From NCBI GenBank assembly GCA_958296185.1, contig CATQIB010000009.1, positions 62,001 to 126,000 of the forward strand: a stretch of DNA of 64,000 nt, given 5' to 3'. The notes under the pieces were generated by a model. The model saw only the letters and a program-made list of their open reading frames with translations, had not been told where the DNA came from and did no database searches. Positions 43,701-52,277 of the stretch are shown piece after piece. Numbering within the stretch: the stretch's first letter is position 1; every line of letters starts with the position of its first letter. The position numbers were made by a program, and so were the translations under genes. The stretch is from an uncultured Mesonia sp. (lineage in GTDB: Bacteria; Bacteroidota; Bacteroidia; Flavobacteriales; Flavobacteriaceae).

Positions 43701-45392
43701 TTAGCCAATTATCATTCCAGCAATGGTAGCCGAAAGCAATGAAGCTAATGTTCCTCCTATAACCGCTTTAATTCCAAATTTAGATAAGGTTTCTCGTTGC
43801 CCTGGCGCTAATGAACCAATACCACCCAACTGAATACCGATAGAAGCAAAATTAGCAAAACCACAAAGCATATAGGTAGCCATAATGATTGATTTTTCAT
43901 AGGTGAGGCTTAAACCAGTGGTGGCGTCTTTCAATTCGGCCAATTGAATATAACCCACAAATTCACTTGCTGCTAATTTAATACCCAGTAATTGCCCCAT
44001 AAGCATAATATCTTCTTTGGCAATACCAATAAGCCACATTAAAGGAGCAAAAACAAAACCAAGCACCGCTTCGATTGAGAAGCTTTGATAGGGGGTGTTT
44101 TCTGCTAAAAAAGCATTGAGGTGCGTCCACTCTCCAATTTTTCCAAAACCATAATTTACCATTGCAATAAGCGCTACAAAAACAAGTAGCATTGCACCCA
44201 CATTTGCTGCTAATTTAAGCCCTTCTGTAGTCCCGTTAGCTATGGCATCTAGGATATTGGTACCTATCTTGTCTTGAGAAACTTCAACTCGAGTATCTAT
44301 TTCTTCTTGTTGCGGATATAAAATTTTAGAAATAATAATGGCGCCTGGTGCCGCCATTACCGATGCAGCTAATAGATGTTTTGCAAACTGCAAACGAACT
44401 ACGGGGTCATCACCGCCTAAAAAACCAATATAAGCCGCTAAAACTCCACCAGCAACTGTGGCCATACCACCTACCATTACCAATAAAATTTCAGATTTGG
44501 TCATGCGCTCTAAATAAGCCTTAATCATTAAGGGAGCTTCGGTTTGCCCTAAGAATATATTACCGGCAACGCTTAGGCCTTCGGCACCAGATACCCCTAG
44601 TAGTTTGGTAAGCATCCAGGCTAATCCTTTTACGATAACTTGAATTACACCTAAGTAGAATAAAATTGAGGTAAGCGCTGAAAAGAAAATTACTGTTGGC
44701 AAGACTTGAAACAAGAAAATAAACCCGTAACTATTTACATCCATAAGACCGCCCAATAAAAATTCGCTACCAGCAGCTGTAAAATCAAGAATTTTTACGA
44801 ATATTTCACCAACAAATTCAAAAGCAACTTGAACCCATTTTACTTGCAAAACCCCATAGGCTAATAACAATTGTGCACTAAGCCCAGCGCCAACGGTTTT
44901 CCAGTTTATAGCTTTACGATTACTGCTAAAAAGAAAGGCGATAACTAGTAAAGAGAACATCCCTAGTATACCCTTCCAAAGACTTTCAATAGAGAATCCT
45001 TGACTGGGAATAGCTGTTTTTTGAGGCGGTGCTACAACAGTTTCTTTGGCTTTTTGGCGAGTAATATAGGTGTATTCTCTATTGTTTGTTTTTAGGGTGA
45101 GTAAACTATCAGATAGTTGCTTTACTCTATATTTCTGGATTTTTTCTGAATTGTTTTTGGGGATAAAGAGCAGAAGAAGGTCGTTTTGATATAGAAAATC
45201 CCCTTGCTGACTAGTTTTTAATTTTTTCTGTTGATACTCAAATAAGCCATCTTTTAAATTTAAACGGTCAATAGCTAAGCTGTCGTTTTGTTGGGGGGCA
45301 AGCAATTCCCATTGCTTCTCAATCGATTGGGCGTTTATTCCTAGTACACCTACCCAGAAAAAAAGCAGGCTTATTACAATATGGCGTTTCAT
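43701..45392 (-). CDS. concentrative nucleoside transporter with N-terminal extension
   Basis: A sodium- or proton-coupled nucleoside uptake transporter (NupC/CNT family) in the inner membrane. The 563-residue protein is longer than a usual NupC (~400). Residues 1-20 form a signal peptide and 21-135 an extracytoplasmic beta-rich extension (LKDGLFEYQQKKLKTSQ, LLTLKTNNREYTYITRQ). The CNT core follows from about 140, with the nucleoside-binding segments LGQTEAPLMIKAY and GFANFASIGIQLGGIGSLAPGQR. It is downstream of the bifunctional-nuclease gene with 2 nt between them. Confidence 0.92.
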   Translation of the reverse strand: MKRHIVISLLFFWVGVLGINAQSIEKQWELLAPQQNDSLAIDRLNLKDGLFEYQQKKLKTSQQGDFLYQNDLLLLFIPKNNSEKIQKYRVKQLSDSLLTLKTNNREYTYITRQKAKETVVAPPQKTAIPSQGFSIESLWKGILGMFSLLVIAFLFSSNRKAINWKTVGAGLSAQLLLAYGVLQVKWVQVAFEFVGEIFVKILDFTAAGSEFLLGGLMDVNSYGFIFLFQVLPTVIFFSALTSILFYLGVIQVIVKGLAWMLTKLLGVSGAEGLSVAGNIFLGQTEAPLMIKAYLERMTKSEILLVMVGGMATVAGGVLAAYIGFLGGDDPVVRLQFAKHLLAASVMAAPGAIIISKILYPQQEEIDTRVEVSQDKIGTNILDAIANGTTEGLKLAANVGAMLLVFVALIAMVNYGFGKIGEWTHLNAFLAENTPYQSFSIEAVLGFVFAPLMWLIGIAKEDIMLMGQLLGIKLAASEFVGYIQLAELKDATTGLSLTYEKSIIMATYMLCGFANFASIGIQLGGIGSLAPGQRETLSKFGIKAVIGGTLASLLSATIAGMIIG

Positions 45393-45394
45393 AA

Positions 45395-46027
45395 TTATTG
45401 TCTTTTAGAGATCTCGTCGCGCAGTCTAGCTGCCTTTTCGTAGTCTTCTTTTTTTACCGCTTCTTCTAATTCTTTCTCGAGCTGTGTAATGCTTTTATGC
45501 GTAAAATCTCCTTTTGGTTTTGAGGCAGAACTTTGTTCTTCTACTGCGTCTTCTTGATCTTCGTCAAAAATAAAATCAGCAGAGGTCGATTTTTCTTCTG
45601 GGGTTTGTTGTTCGGGTTTTAAATAAATGCCTGCTTTGTCTAAAATATTTTCATAAGTAAAAATAGGTGCATTAAAACGAAGTGCAAGTGCAATGGCATC
45701 ACTGGTACGCGCATCGATAATCTCTTCAATTTTATCGCGTTCGCAAATAAGGCTGGAGTAAAACACTCCATCTACCAATTTATGAATTATGACTTGTTTA
45801 ACTTGAATATCAAATCGTTCTGCAAAAGTTTTGAATAAATCGTGGGTTAGTGGTCTTGGCGGCTTAATATCTTTTTCTAAAGCAATGGCGATTGACTGGG
45901 CTTCAAATGCTCCAATCACAATGGGTAATTGACGCTCGCCATCTAGCTCGCTTAATAGCAAAGCATATGCGCCGTTTTGGGTTTGGCTATAGGATATTCC
46001 TTTTATGGTTAATCGCACTAAACTCAT
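45395..46027 (-). CDS. bifunctional nuclease domain protein with UVR motif
   Basis: A 210-residue cytoplasmic protein. Residues 1-135 are the BFN/DUF151 domain (IKGISYSQTQNGAYALLLSELDGERQLPIVIGAFEAQSIA, RTSDAIALALRFNAPIF), first described in plants as having DNase/RNase activity. An acidic linker leads to a C-terminal UVR motif (TQLEKELEEAVKKEDYEKAARLRDEIS), a helix hairpin that contacts UvrB or ClpC-type partners. Common in Bacteroidota; role unproven. An attenuator-like hairpin pair lies between etfA and this gene. Confidence 0.9.
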   Translation of the reverse strand: MSLVRLTIKGISYSQTQNGAYALLLSELDGERQLPIVIGAFEAQSIAIALEKDIKPPRPLTHDLFKTFAERFDIQVKQVIIHKLVDGVFYSSLICERDKIEEIIDARTSDAIALALRFNAPIFTYENILDKAGIYLKPEQQTPEEKSTSADFIFDEDQEDAVEEQSSASKPKGDFTHKSITQLEKELEEAVKKEDYEKAARLRDEISKRQ

Positions 46028-46054
46028 AGATTTTGCAATTTAAATGCTTTTCAA

Positions 46055-46097
46055 TAAAAAAGCGGTCTAAACAAGGACAAAAACCTATTTAGACCGC
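46055..46097 (-). terminator. terminator after etfA, with an overlapping alternative hairpin
   Basis: GCGGTCTAAA (46062-46071) pairs perfectly with TTTAGACCGC (46088-46097). On the minus strand it is followed by six T residues, a good terminator for etfBA. A second possible stem, CCTATTTA (46084-46091) with TAAATAGG (46102-46109), shares four positions with it. Confidence 0.7.
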
Positions 46098-46127
46098 CCT
46101 TTAAATAGGGGCACAATTTATAAAAAA

Positions 46128-47096
46128 TTATGCGTTATTCGCTTTAAATTCTTTTAATTTTTCGGTTAGCTTTGGTACAACTTCAAAAGCATCACCTACA
46201 ATACCGTAGTCTGCTGCCTTGAAAAATGGAGCTTCTGGATCATTGTTGATAACCACCTTTGTTTTTGAAGCGCTAACACCTGCTAAGTGCTGTATGGCAC
46301 CAGAAATACCTATTGCGATATAAAGGTTAGAGGCTACAGGTTTACCGGTTTGTCCTACGTGCTCGCTGTGGGGTCTCCATCCCATATCACTTACGGGTTT
46401 CGAACAAGCCGTTGCCGCGCCTAAAACTTCGGCTAAATCTTCAACCAAGTTCCAGTTTTCTGGACCCTTTAGGCCACGTCCGCCAGATACAACAACTTCG
46501 GCATCTGCGATGGTAACTTTATCTGTAGCTTTATCTACGCTGGCTACTTCAATATTAAAATCTTCTTCTTTTAAGTTAGGAGAGAAGCTGGTTTCCTCGG
46601 CTGCGGCCGAATTTTCTTTTAAGCCATAAGCGTTTTTAGAAACTCCAATAATTTTTTTATCGGTAGTTATAGCAGTATGATTAAAAGCCTTATTGGTAAA
46701 AACGCTTCGTTTTACAGTAAAACCGTTTTCTATTTCAGGTAATTCAACAACATTTGAGGCGTAACCGGCTTGTAATTGAACAGCCAAAAGCGGAGCAAGA
46801 TATTTATCGTTTGCTGTTTGGCCTAATACTACAACATCGGCGCTTGCTTCTTGAGCGGCTTGCGCAATAGCATCGGCGTAAGCTTCTGCGTTAAAGGTTT
46901 TTAATTTATCGTTCTGTATGTGTAAAACTTTAGCTACGCCATAATCACCTAAAGCTTTTATGTCTTCGGCATTAAAGGCAACTGCAGTAACATCTGTTCC
47001 CATTTTTTCAGCTACTCCTTTAGCATAAGAAGCGGCCTCGAATGAGGCTTTTTTAAATTTTCCGTTTTCGGTTTCGGTATATACTAAAATTGACAT
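46128..47096 (-). CDS. etfA: electron transfer flavoprotein subunit alpha
   Basis: FAD-binding subunit of the ETF that takes electrons from acyl-CoA dehydrogenases. The 322-residue protein has the N-terminal domain (ILVYTETENGKFKKASFEAASYA) and the FAD domain with VVSGGRGLKGPENW, the SKPVSDMGWRPHSEHVGQTGKPV block and GISGAIQHLAGV with SKTKVVINNDPEAP. It follows etfB with 36 nt between. An acyl-CoA dehydrogenase of the kind that would feed it is encoded at 61107. Confidence 0.96.
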   Translation of the reverse strand: MSILVYTETENGKFKKASFEAASYAKGVAEKMGTDVTAVAFNAEDIKALGDYGVAKVLHIQNDKLKTFNAEAYADAIAQAAQEASADVVVLGQTANDKYLAPLLAVQLQAGYASNVVELPEIENGFTVKRSVFTNKAFNHTAITTDKKIIGVSKNAYGLKENSAAAEETSFSPNLKEEDFNIEVASVDKATDKVTIADAEVVVSGGRGLKGPENWNLVEDLAEVLGAATACSKPVSDMGWRPHSEHVGQTGKPVASNLYIAIGISGAIQHLAGVSASKTKVVINNDPEAPFFKAADYGIVGDAFEVVPKLTEKLKEFKANNA

Positions 47097-47132
47097 TTTT
47101 TTAATTTTTTAATTCAACAATTACGCGGGGCT

Positions 47133-47879
47133 TTAGATTACTTTTGCTTCGTTATGCAATAGATCTATTAATTGGTCTAGGTTGTCTTCTTCAATTATTT
47201 TAACCTCTCCTTTTGGTGCTGGCTTTTCAAAACTTTTAGTTTGGGTAAAGCTTTCGGTAGAACTAGGCTCAACCACGTTTAATGGTTTCTTTCTAGCCAT
47301 CATAATACCACGCATATTTGGTATTTTTAAATCGCTTTCTTCTACAAGACCTTTTTGTCCCCCTATCACTAAGGGTAAACTAGTTTTTAGGGTTTCTTTT
47401 CCTCCATCTATTTCTCGAATAGCGGTGGCTTGGTTTCCTTCTACTTCCAAGCTCACGCAGGTGTTCACAAAGTTAGCTTTTAAGATTTGCGCCATCATTC
47501 CGGGAACCATACCTCCGTTATAATCGATAGATTCTCGACCTGCAATGATTAAATCGTAATTGCCATCTTGAGCTACTTTTGCCAATTCTTTAGCTACTTG
47601 ATATCCGTCTATGGCAGGAGTGTTAACGCGAATGGCGTTATCTGCGCCAATAGCCAAAGCCTTACGCAATGTAGGTTCAGTTTCGGGGCCACCTACGTTT
47701 ACAACATCTACACTGGCTCCTTGTTTTTCTTTGAACCACATAGCGCGTGTTAAACCAAATTCGTCATTCGGATTAATGACAAATTGAACGCCATTGGTGT
47801 CAAATGCTGAATTGTTATCGGTAAAATTTATCTTTGAAGTAGTATCGGGTACGTGACTTATGCATACTAAAATTTTCAT
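47133..47879 (-). CDS. etfB: electron transfer flavoprotein subunit beta
   Basis: AMP/FAD-associated partner of EtfA. The 248-residue protein has FVINPNDEFGLTRAMWFKE, the recognition-loop region, DLIIAGRESIDYNGGMVPGMMAQIL, and the C-terminal arm IPNMRGIMMARKKPLNVVEP that docks dehydrogenases. It is the first gene of the etfBA run. Confidence 0.96.
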   Translation of the reverse strand: MKILVCISHVPDTTSKINFTDNNSAFDTNGVQFVINPNDEFGLTRAMWFKEKQGASVDVVNVGGPETEPTLRKALAIGADNAIRVNTPAIDGYQVAKELAKVAQDGNYDLIIAGRESIDYNGGMVPGMMAQILKANFVNTCVSLEVEGNQATAIREIDGGKETLKTSLPLVIGGQKGLVEESDLKIPNMRGIMMARKKPLNVVEPSSTESFTQTKSFEKPAPKGEVKIIEEDNLDQLIDLLHNEAKVI

Positions 47880-47995
47880 GCTTTCAAGTTTTTTTTAATT
47901 TATGCGTTGCGAATATACAAAAAAACTGTAAAAAATACTATGCACGCATAATAAAAATTTAATAAAATGAAGTAGTTTTATGACGTAGATATACC

Positions 47996-48003
47996 TACTT
48001 TTG
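47996..48003 (+). promoter_or_regulatory. -7 box of the E1 beta gene
   Basis: TACTTTTG matches TAnnTTTG and lies 40 nt before the ATG at 48044. The -33 region (TTTTATG) is imperfect. Confidence 0.45.
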
Positions 48004-48043
48004 CTTTTTTTAGAAAGAACACGAAATAAATTGTAATTAGATT

Positions 48044-49027
48044 ATGAGAACAATACAATTCAGAGAAGCGATTGCCGAAGCTATGAGTGAGGAAATGCGT
48101 CATGATGAAAGCATTTATTTAATGGGGGAAGAAGTAGCAGAATACAACGGTGCATATAAAGCTTCGAAGGGAATGCTTGATGAATTTGGGCCAGAACGCG
48201 TTTGGGATACCCCAATTTCAGAGGCTGGTTTTAGTGGTATTGGTGTAGGCTCTACCATGACAGGTACAAGGCCTATTATAGAGTTTATGACGTTTAATTT
48301 TTCGCTGGTAGGAATAGATCAGATTATCAATAATGCGGCAAAAATTAGACAAATGTCTGGCGGACAGTTTAATTGCCCTATAGTTTTTAGAGGACCTACA
48401 GCTTCGGCGGGTCAATTAGCAGCTACACACTCTCAAGCCTTTGAAAGTTGGTATGCCAATTGTCCTGGTTTAAAAGTTATTGTTCCTTCAAATCCTTATG
48501 ATGCAAAAGGACTTTTAAAGTCGGCTATTCGTGATGACGATCCGGTTATTTTTATGGAAAGCGAGCAAATGTATGGTGATAAAGGTGAGGTTCCAGAAGA
48601 AGAATACACCATTCCAATCGGGAAAGCAGATATTAAAAGAGAAGGAGAAGATGTAACCATCGTTTCTTTTGGGAAGATAATAAAAGAGGCTTATCAAGCG
48701 GCAGAAGAGCTAGAAAAAGAAAATATTTCTTGTGAGATTATCGATTTGAGAACGGTACGCCCTTTAGATTATGAAGCAATCATCAAATCCGTAAAGAAAA
48801 CCAATAGATTAGTTATTCTAGAAGAAGCTTGGCCTTTTGGTAATGTTTCTACAGAGATTACTTACCACATTCAAGAAAATGCTTTTGATTATTTAGATGC
48901 ACCAATATTAAAGATTAATACCGCAGATACTCCAGCGCCATATTCACCGGTTTTGTTAAAAGAATGGTTACCAAATAGTGAAGACGTTGTTAAAGCTGTG
49001 AAAAAAGTTTTATATAAAGACGCATAA
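48044..49027 (+). CDS. pdhB: pyruvate dehydrogenase E1 component, beta subunit
   Basis: Thiamine-dependent E1 beta subunit of 327 residues. MRTIQFREAIAEAMSEEMRHDESIYLMGEEV, the GMLDEFGPERVWDTPISEAGFSGIGVG pattern, the PTASAGQLAATHSQAFE loop and the C-terminal SCEIIDLRTVRPLDYEAI match bacterial and mitochondrial pyruvate dehydrogenase E1 beta. No alpha subunit or E2 gene adjoins it, so the complex is encoded in several places, as is usual in Flavobacteriia. It is followed by a terminator that abuts the next gene. Confidence 0.92.
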   Translation: MRTIQFREAIAEAMSEEMRHDESIYLMGEEVAEYNGAYKASKGMLDEFGPERVWDTPISEAGFSGIGVGSTMTGTRPIIEFMTFNFSLVGIDQIINNAAKIRQMSGGQFNCPIVFRGPTASAGQLAATHSQAFESWYANCPGLKVIVPSNPYDAKGLLKSAIRDDDPVIFMESEQMYGDKGEVPEEEYTIPIGKADIKREGEDVTIVSFGKIIKEAYQAAEELEKENISCEIIDLRTVRPLDYEAIIKSVKKTNRLVILEEAWPFGNVSTEITYHIQENAFDYLDAPILKINTADTPAPYSPVLLKEWLPNSEDVVKAVKKVLYKDA

Positions 49028-49049
49028 ATAAATTATAGATTTATATTTG

Positions 49050-49080
49050 AAACTTCATCTTCAAAAGATGAAGTTTTTTT
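49050..49080 (+). terminator. terminator after pdhB, abutting the next start codon
   Basis: AAACTTCATCT and AGATGAAGTTT form an 11-bp stem with a 5-nt loop; the T tract ends on the base before the ATG at 49081. Confidence 0.75.
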
Positions 49081-51573
49081 ATGGCTAAAATCACAGTTTT
49101 TTTATGCTGTTTGTGTACTGTTTTTACTTATGCACAAACAAAGGTAGGGGGTAAGGTAACCGATGAACAGGGCGAGCCTATACCTTTTGTGAATGTTGTG
49201 TTTGCCAACTCTAGCGAAGGTACTATAACTAATGATGACGGTACCTTTTATCTGCAATCTGAAAACACATATTCTAGCGTAGTGTTCTCTTTCGTAGGCT
49301 TCGAGACTAAATCATTAACCTTAAACAATGCCGTTAACTATAAGCTAGATATCGTGTTAAAAGAGGAGGCCAGTGCATTATCTGAAGTGGTTATTTATCA
49401 AGGAAAAACCTCAAAAAAGAACAATCCTGCTATTGATATCCTACGTAAAATATGGGCCAATAAACGTAAAAATGGCGTTAAACTTTTTGATCAATACCAA
49501 TACAAAAAATACGAAAAACAAGAATTTGATCTAAATACTATTGATAGCAACTTGATTAAAAGTCCAATTTTTAAAGGTATGGAGTTTATCTTTAAAAAAA
49601 CAGACACCAATGCGGTAACTGGTAAAACCTATTTGCCAATTTTTTTAAATGAGGCCGTGTATCGCGTTTATGGGGATAATAAATTAAACAAAGAAAAAGA
49701 AATTTTGCTTGGCAATAAAAATTCTGGTTTTAGCGATAACCAAACCTTAATTGCTTTTGTCAAAGATTTGTACGCCGAGTATGATGTTTATGATAATTAC
49801 CTTAAATTTTTCGATAAAAGCTTTGTTAGTCCGCTAAGCACAACGGGTATAGATAACTATAATTACGTCTTGGCCGATAGTGCCTTTGTAGATAATAAGT
49901 GGTGTTATAAAATTGTCTATTATCCCAGAAGAAAAAATGAACTTACTTTTAAAGGTGATTTTTGGGTAAACGATACTACTTGGGCGATTAAAAATATCAA
50001 GTTACAAGTTACCAAGAGCGCCAATATAAATTGGGTAAAAGAAATTTATATTGAGCAAGATTTTAAGGTGCTAAATGATTCTGTATTTTTAATTACACGA
50101 GATCATTTTATGTCTGACTTCTCCTTGAATAAAAAACAAGAATCACGTGGTATTTATGGCAAACGTACTACACTGTATGACGAATATGTATTTGACCAAG
50201 AGAAAGGAGCGCAATTTTACAAATACCAGCCGCAATATTATAACGATCACGTTTACAATCGTGAATCTACCTTCTGGGAAAACAACCGTTTGGAGGAGCT
50301 AAACAAAGATGAGCGCCAAGTGTACGTAATGTTAGATACGCTTAAAACCGTAAAAGCTTTTCAGCGATTGTATAATGTGGGCTCTATTTTAGCCTCAGGT
50401 TATGTTGAATTTGATAACTTCGATTTTGGTCCCATTTTTTCCACTTTTGGTTATAACGATGTCGAAGGTCTGCGATTGCGGGTAGGAGGGCGCACCTATT
50501 TTGGCAGGAACGACCCTTGGCGAATCGAAGGTTACACGGCTTACGGATTAAAAGATAATAAATTTAAATACGGAATTTCGGGAAAATGGTTGCTTGATAA
50601 AAAGATGCGACTTATAATTTCGGGAGGTAACCGGCGAGATGTGGAGCAGTTGGGGGCTAGCCTTACTAATACCAATGACGTTTTAGGGCGTAGCTTAGCT
50701 TCTTCATCGTTAATTACAATAGGGGCCAATACTAGTCTAACCAATATCAATCTAACTACGGCGGCACTCTCTTTTGAACCCTTTAAAAATTTTAATGTTC
50801 GCTTTGGCGGATCTTTTCGCACATTAGAGTCGGCATCAAATCAATTTAGTTTAGCCTACTTTACGGATGAGGCTAGAACACAGGTTGAAAATAAAACACG
50901 TCAAACGCAATTTTCAACCATGTTAAAATACACTCCCAAACGCAAAACAACAGGTTATGGTGTAGAGCGAATAGTGGTGAATGATGGTGATTATCCTGAG
51001 TTGTTCATGAATTATTCATTAGGTTTAAAAGATGTGCTTTCAAGCGATTTTGATTATAAAAAATTGCAGTTTTATTACAGACATCCTTGGCAGTTAGGGG
51101 GCTTTGGTAAACTAACCACCACCTTAGAAACAGGAAAAACCTATGGTGAGGTGCCATTGAGTTTACTTAATGTGGTGCCGGGAAATCAAACCTTATTTTC
51201 TATATACGGCAGTTTCCCGCTTCTAGATTTTTACGAGTTTGTAACCGATGAGTATGCGAGTTTGCACATCGAGCATAACTTTAACGGTCGATTTTTTAGC
51301 CGAATTCCCGTGGTGCGCGACTGGAACTTACGAGAAATTATTAGTGTACGAGGAGTTTATGGTACACTATCTCAGGCCAATCGAGAATTAAATGCCAGTA
51401 CTTCTAACCCGATTTTATTAGCACCAGATCAAGATCCTTATTGGTCTTGGAGTGCAGGTATAGGTAATATTTTTAAAATCTTTCGAATCGATTTTCATTT
51501 CCGTGGGAACTATTTTCAGAACCCAGGAGCACGCTCTTTTGGAGTAACTGGAGCCTTCGGTTTTTATTTCTAA
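49081..51573 (+). CDS. DUF5686 outer-membrane protein with carboxypeptidase-like domain
   Basis: An 830-residue exported protein. A signal peptide (about 18 residues, ending FTYAQ) precedes a carboxypeptidase-D regulatory-like beta domain (GKVTDEQGEPIPFVNVVFANSSEGTITNDDG), and the rest follows the DUF5686 family. The C-terminal half alternates in the manner of a beta-barrel (repeated aromatic and polar strands, ending GVTGAFGFYF with a terminal Phe). It is therefore probably an outer-membrane barrel. Function is unknown. The ATG directly follows the terminator of pdhB, and an in-frame stop lies just upstream at 49069, so no earlier start is possible. Confidence 0.88.
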   Translation: MAKITVFLCCLCTVFTYAQTKVGGKVTDEQGEPIPFVNVVFANSSEGTITNDDGTFYLQSENTYSSVVFSFVGFETKSLTLNNAVNYKLDIVLKEEASALSEVVIYQGKTSKKNNPAIDILRKIWANKRKNGVKLFDQYQYKKYEKQEFDLNTIDSNLIKSPIFKGMEFIFKKTDTNAVTGKTYLPIFLNEAVYRVYGDNKLNKEKEILLGNKNSGFSDNQTLIAFVKDLYAEYDVYDNYLKFFDKSFVSPLSTTGIDNYNYVLADSAFVDNKWCYKIVYYPRRKNELTFKGDFWVNDTTWAIKNIKLQVTKSANINWVKEIYIEQDFKVLNDSVFLITRDHFMSDFSLNKKQESRGIYGKRTTLYDEYVFDQEKGAQFYKYQPQYYNDHVYNRESTFWENNRLEELNKDERQVYVMLDTLKTVKAFQRLYNVGSILASGYVEFDNFDFGPIFSTFGYNDVEGLRLRVGGRTYFGRNDPWRIEGYTAYGLKDNKFKYGISGKWLLDKKMRLIISGGNRRDVEQLGASLTNTNDVLGRSLASSSLITIGANTSLTNINLTTAALSFEPFKNFNVRFGGSFRTLESASNQFSLAYFTDEARTQVENKTRQTQFSTMLKYTPKRKTTGYGVERIVVNDGDYPELFMNYSLGLKDVLSSDFDYKKLQFYYRHPWQLGGFGKLTTTLETGKTYGEVPLSLLNVVPGNQTLFSIYGSFPLLDFYEFVTDEYASLHIEHNFNGRFFSRIPVVRDWNLREIISVRGVYGTLSQANRELNASTSNPILLAPDQDPYWSWSAGIGNIFKIFRIDFHFRGNYFQNPGARSFGVTGAFGFYF

Positions 51574-51602
51574 AAAAGTACAACAGAACGAGTTATATTT
51601 CT

Positions 51603-51610
51603 TAAATTTG
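51603..51610 (+). promoter_or_regulatory. -7 box of ppa
   Basis: TAAATTTG is a full match to TAnnTTTG, 48 nt upstream of the ATG at 51659. No TTG is seen 19 nt upstream. Confidence 0.4.
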
Positions 51611-51658
51611 CAATCTTGAATTTTTTGAAATAAATCTAATTTTTAAAATAAACGAAAA

Positions 51659-52168
51659 ATGACCTTTGATGTATTGATTGAAATCCCAAAAGGGAGTAGA
51701 AATAAATATGAATACGATTTTGAGTTAAAGAAAATTCGTTATGACAGAATGATATTTTCATCAATGATGTATCCTGCAGATTACGGTTTTGTTCCTGAAA
51801 CATTAGCATTAGACGGGGATCCATTAGATGTTTTAGTATTGGTTACCGAGCCTACTTTTCCAGGCTGCGTAATGGAAGTTGCTCCTATTGGTGTATTTCA
51901 TATGGCCGATGAAAAAGGTCCCGACGAAAAAATTATATGTGTACCAGTTAGCGACCCTATTGCTAACAAAGTAGATGACCTTTCTGGATTAAACCCTCAC
52001 TTAATCAAAGAGATTGAGCATTTCTTCCGTGTGTATAAAGATTTAGAAGAGAAGAAAGTTGATGTAGGTGGTTGGGGAGATGCCCAAGAAGCTAAAGAAA
52101 TTGTACGTAAATGTGTAGAAAGATTTAAAGAAAGCGACGTGCCAACAGCCGAAGTAAGTATTAAATAA
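51659..52168 (+). CDS. ppa: soluble inorganic pyrophosphatase, family I
   Basis: Cytoplasmic Mg-dependent pyrophosphatase of 169 residues. It has FDVLIEIPKGSRNKYEYD, YPADYGFVPETLALDGDPLDVLVL with the catalytic Asp cluster, and WGDAQEAKEIVRKC. It is followed by a strong terminator, then by the gene for the membrane pyrophosphatase. Confidence 0.96.
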   Translation: MTFDVLIEIPKGSRNKYEYDFELKKIRYDRMIFSSMMYPADYGFVPETLALDGDPLDVLVLVTEPTFPGCVMEVAPIGVFHMADEKGPDEKIICVPVSDPIANKVDDLSGLNPHLIKEIEHFFRVYKDLEEKKVDVGGWGDAQEAKEIVRKCVERFKESDVPTAEVSIK

Positions 52169-52187
52169 CAGTATAATTTAAATTATT

Positions 52188-52224
52188 AAAAAAGCAGCAT
52201 TTTGTAAAAAGTGCTGCTTTTTTT
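52188..52224 (+). terminator. terminator after ppa
   Basis: AAAAAAGCAGCA and TGCTGCTTTTTT pair perfectly, extended by a T-G wobble, and lead into a T tract. Confidence 0.85.
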
Positions 52225-52277
52225 GTTATTTATTAAAAAGAAAAACTTAGATTTAGTAAATTAAAAATCAATAATTT

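Noticed and set aside
46076-46087. Third copy of the scdA/Rrf2 operator (GGACAAAAAC)
   Set aside because: Only one half-site is present; the GTCC half is missing and the site is within a terminator loop.
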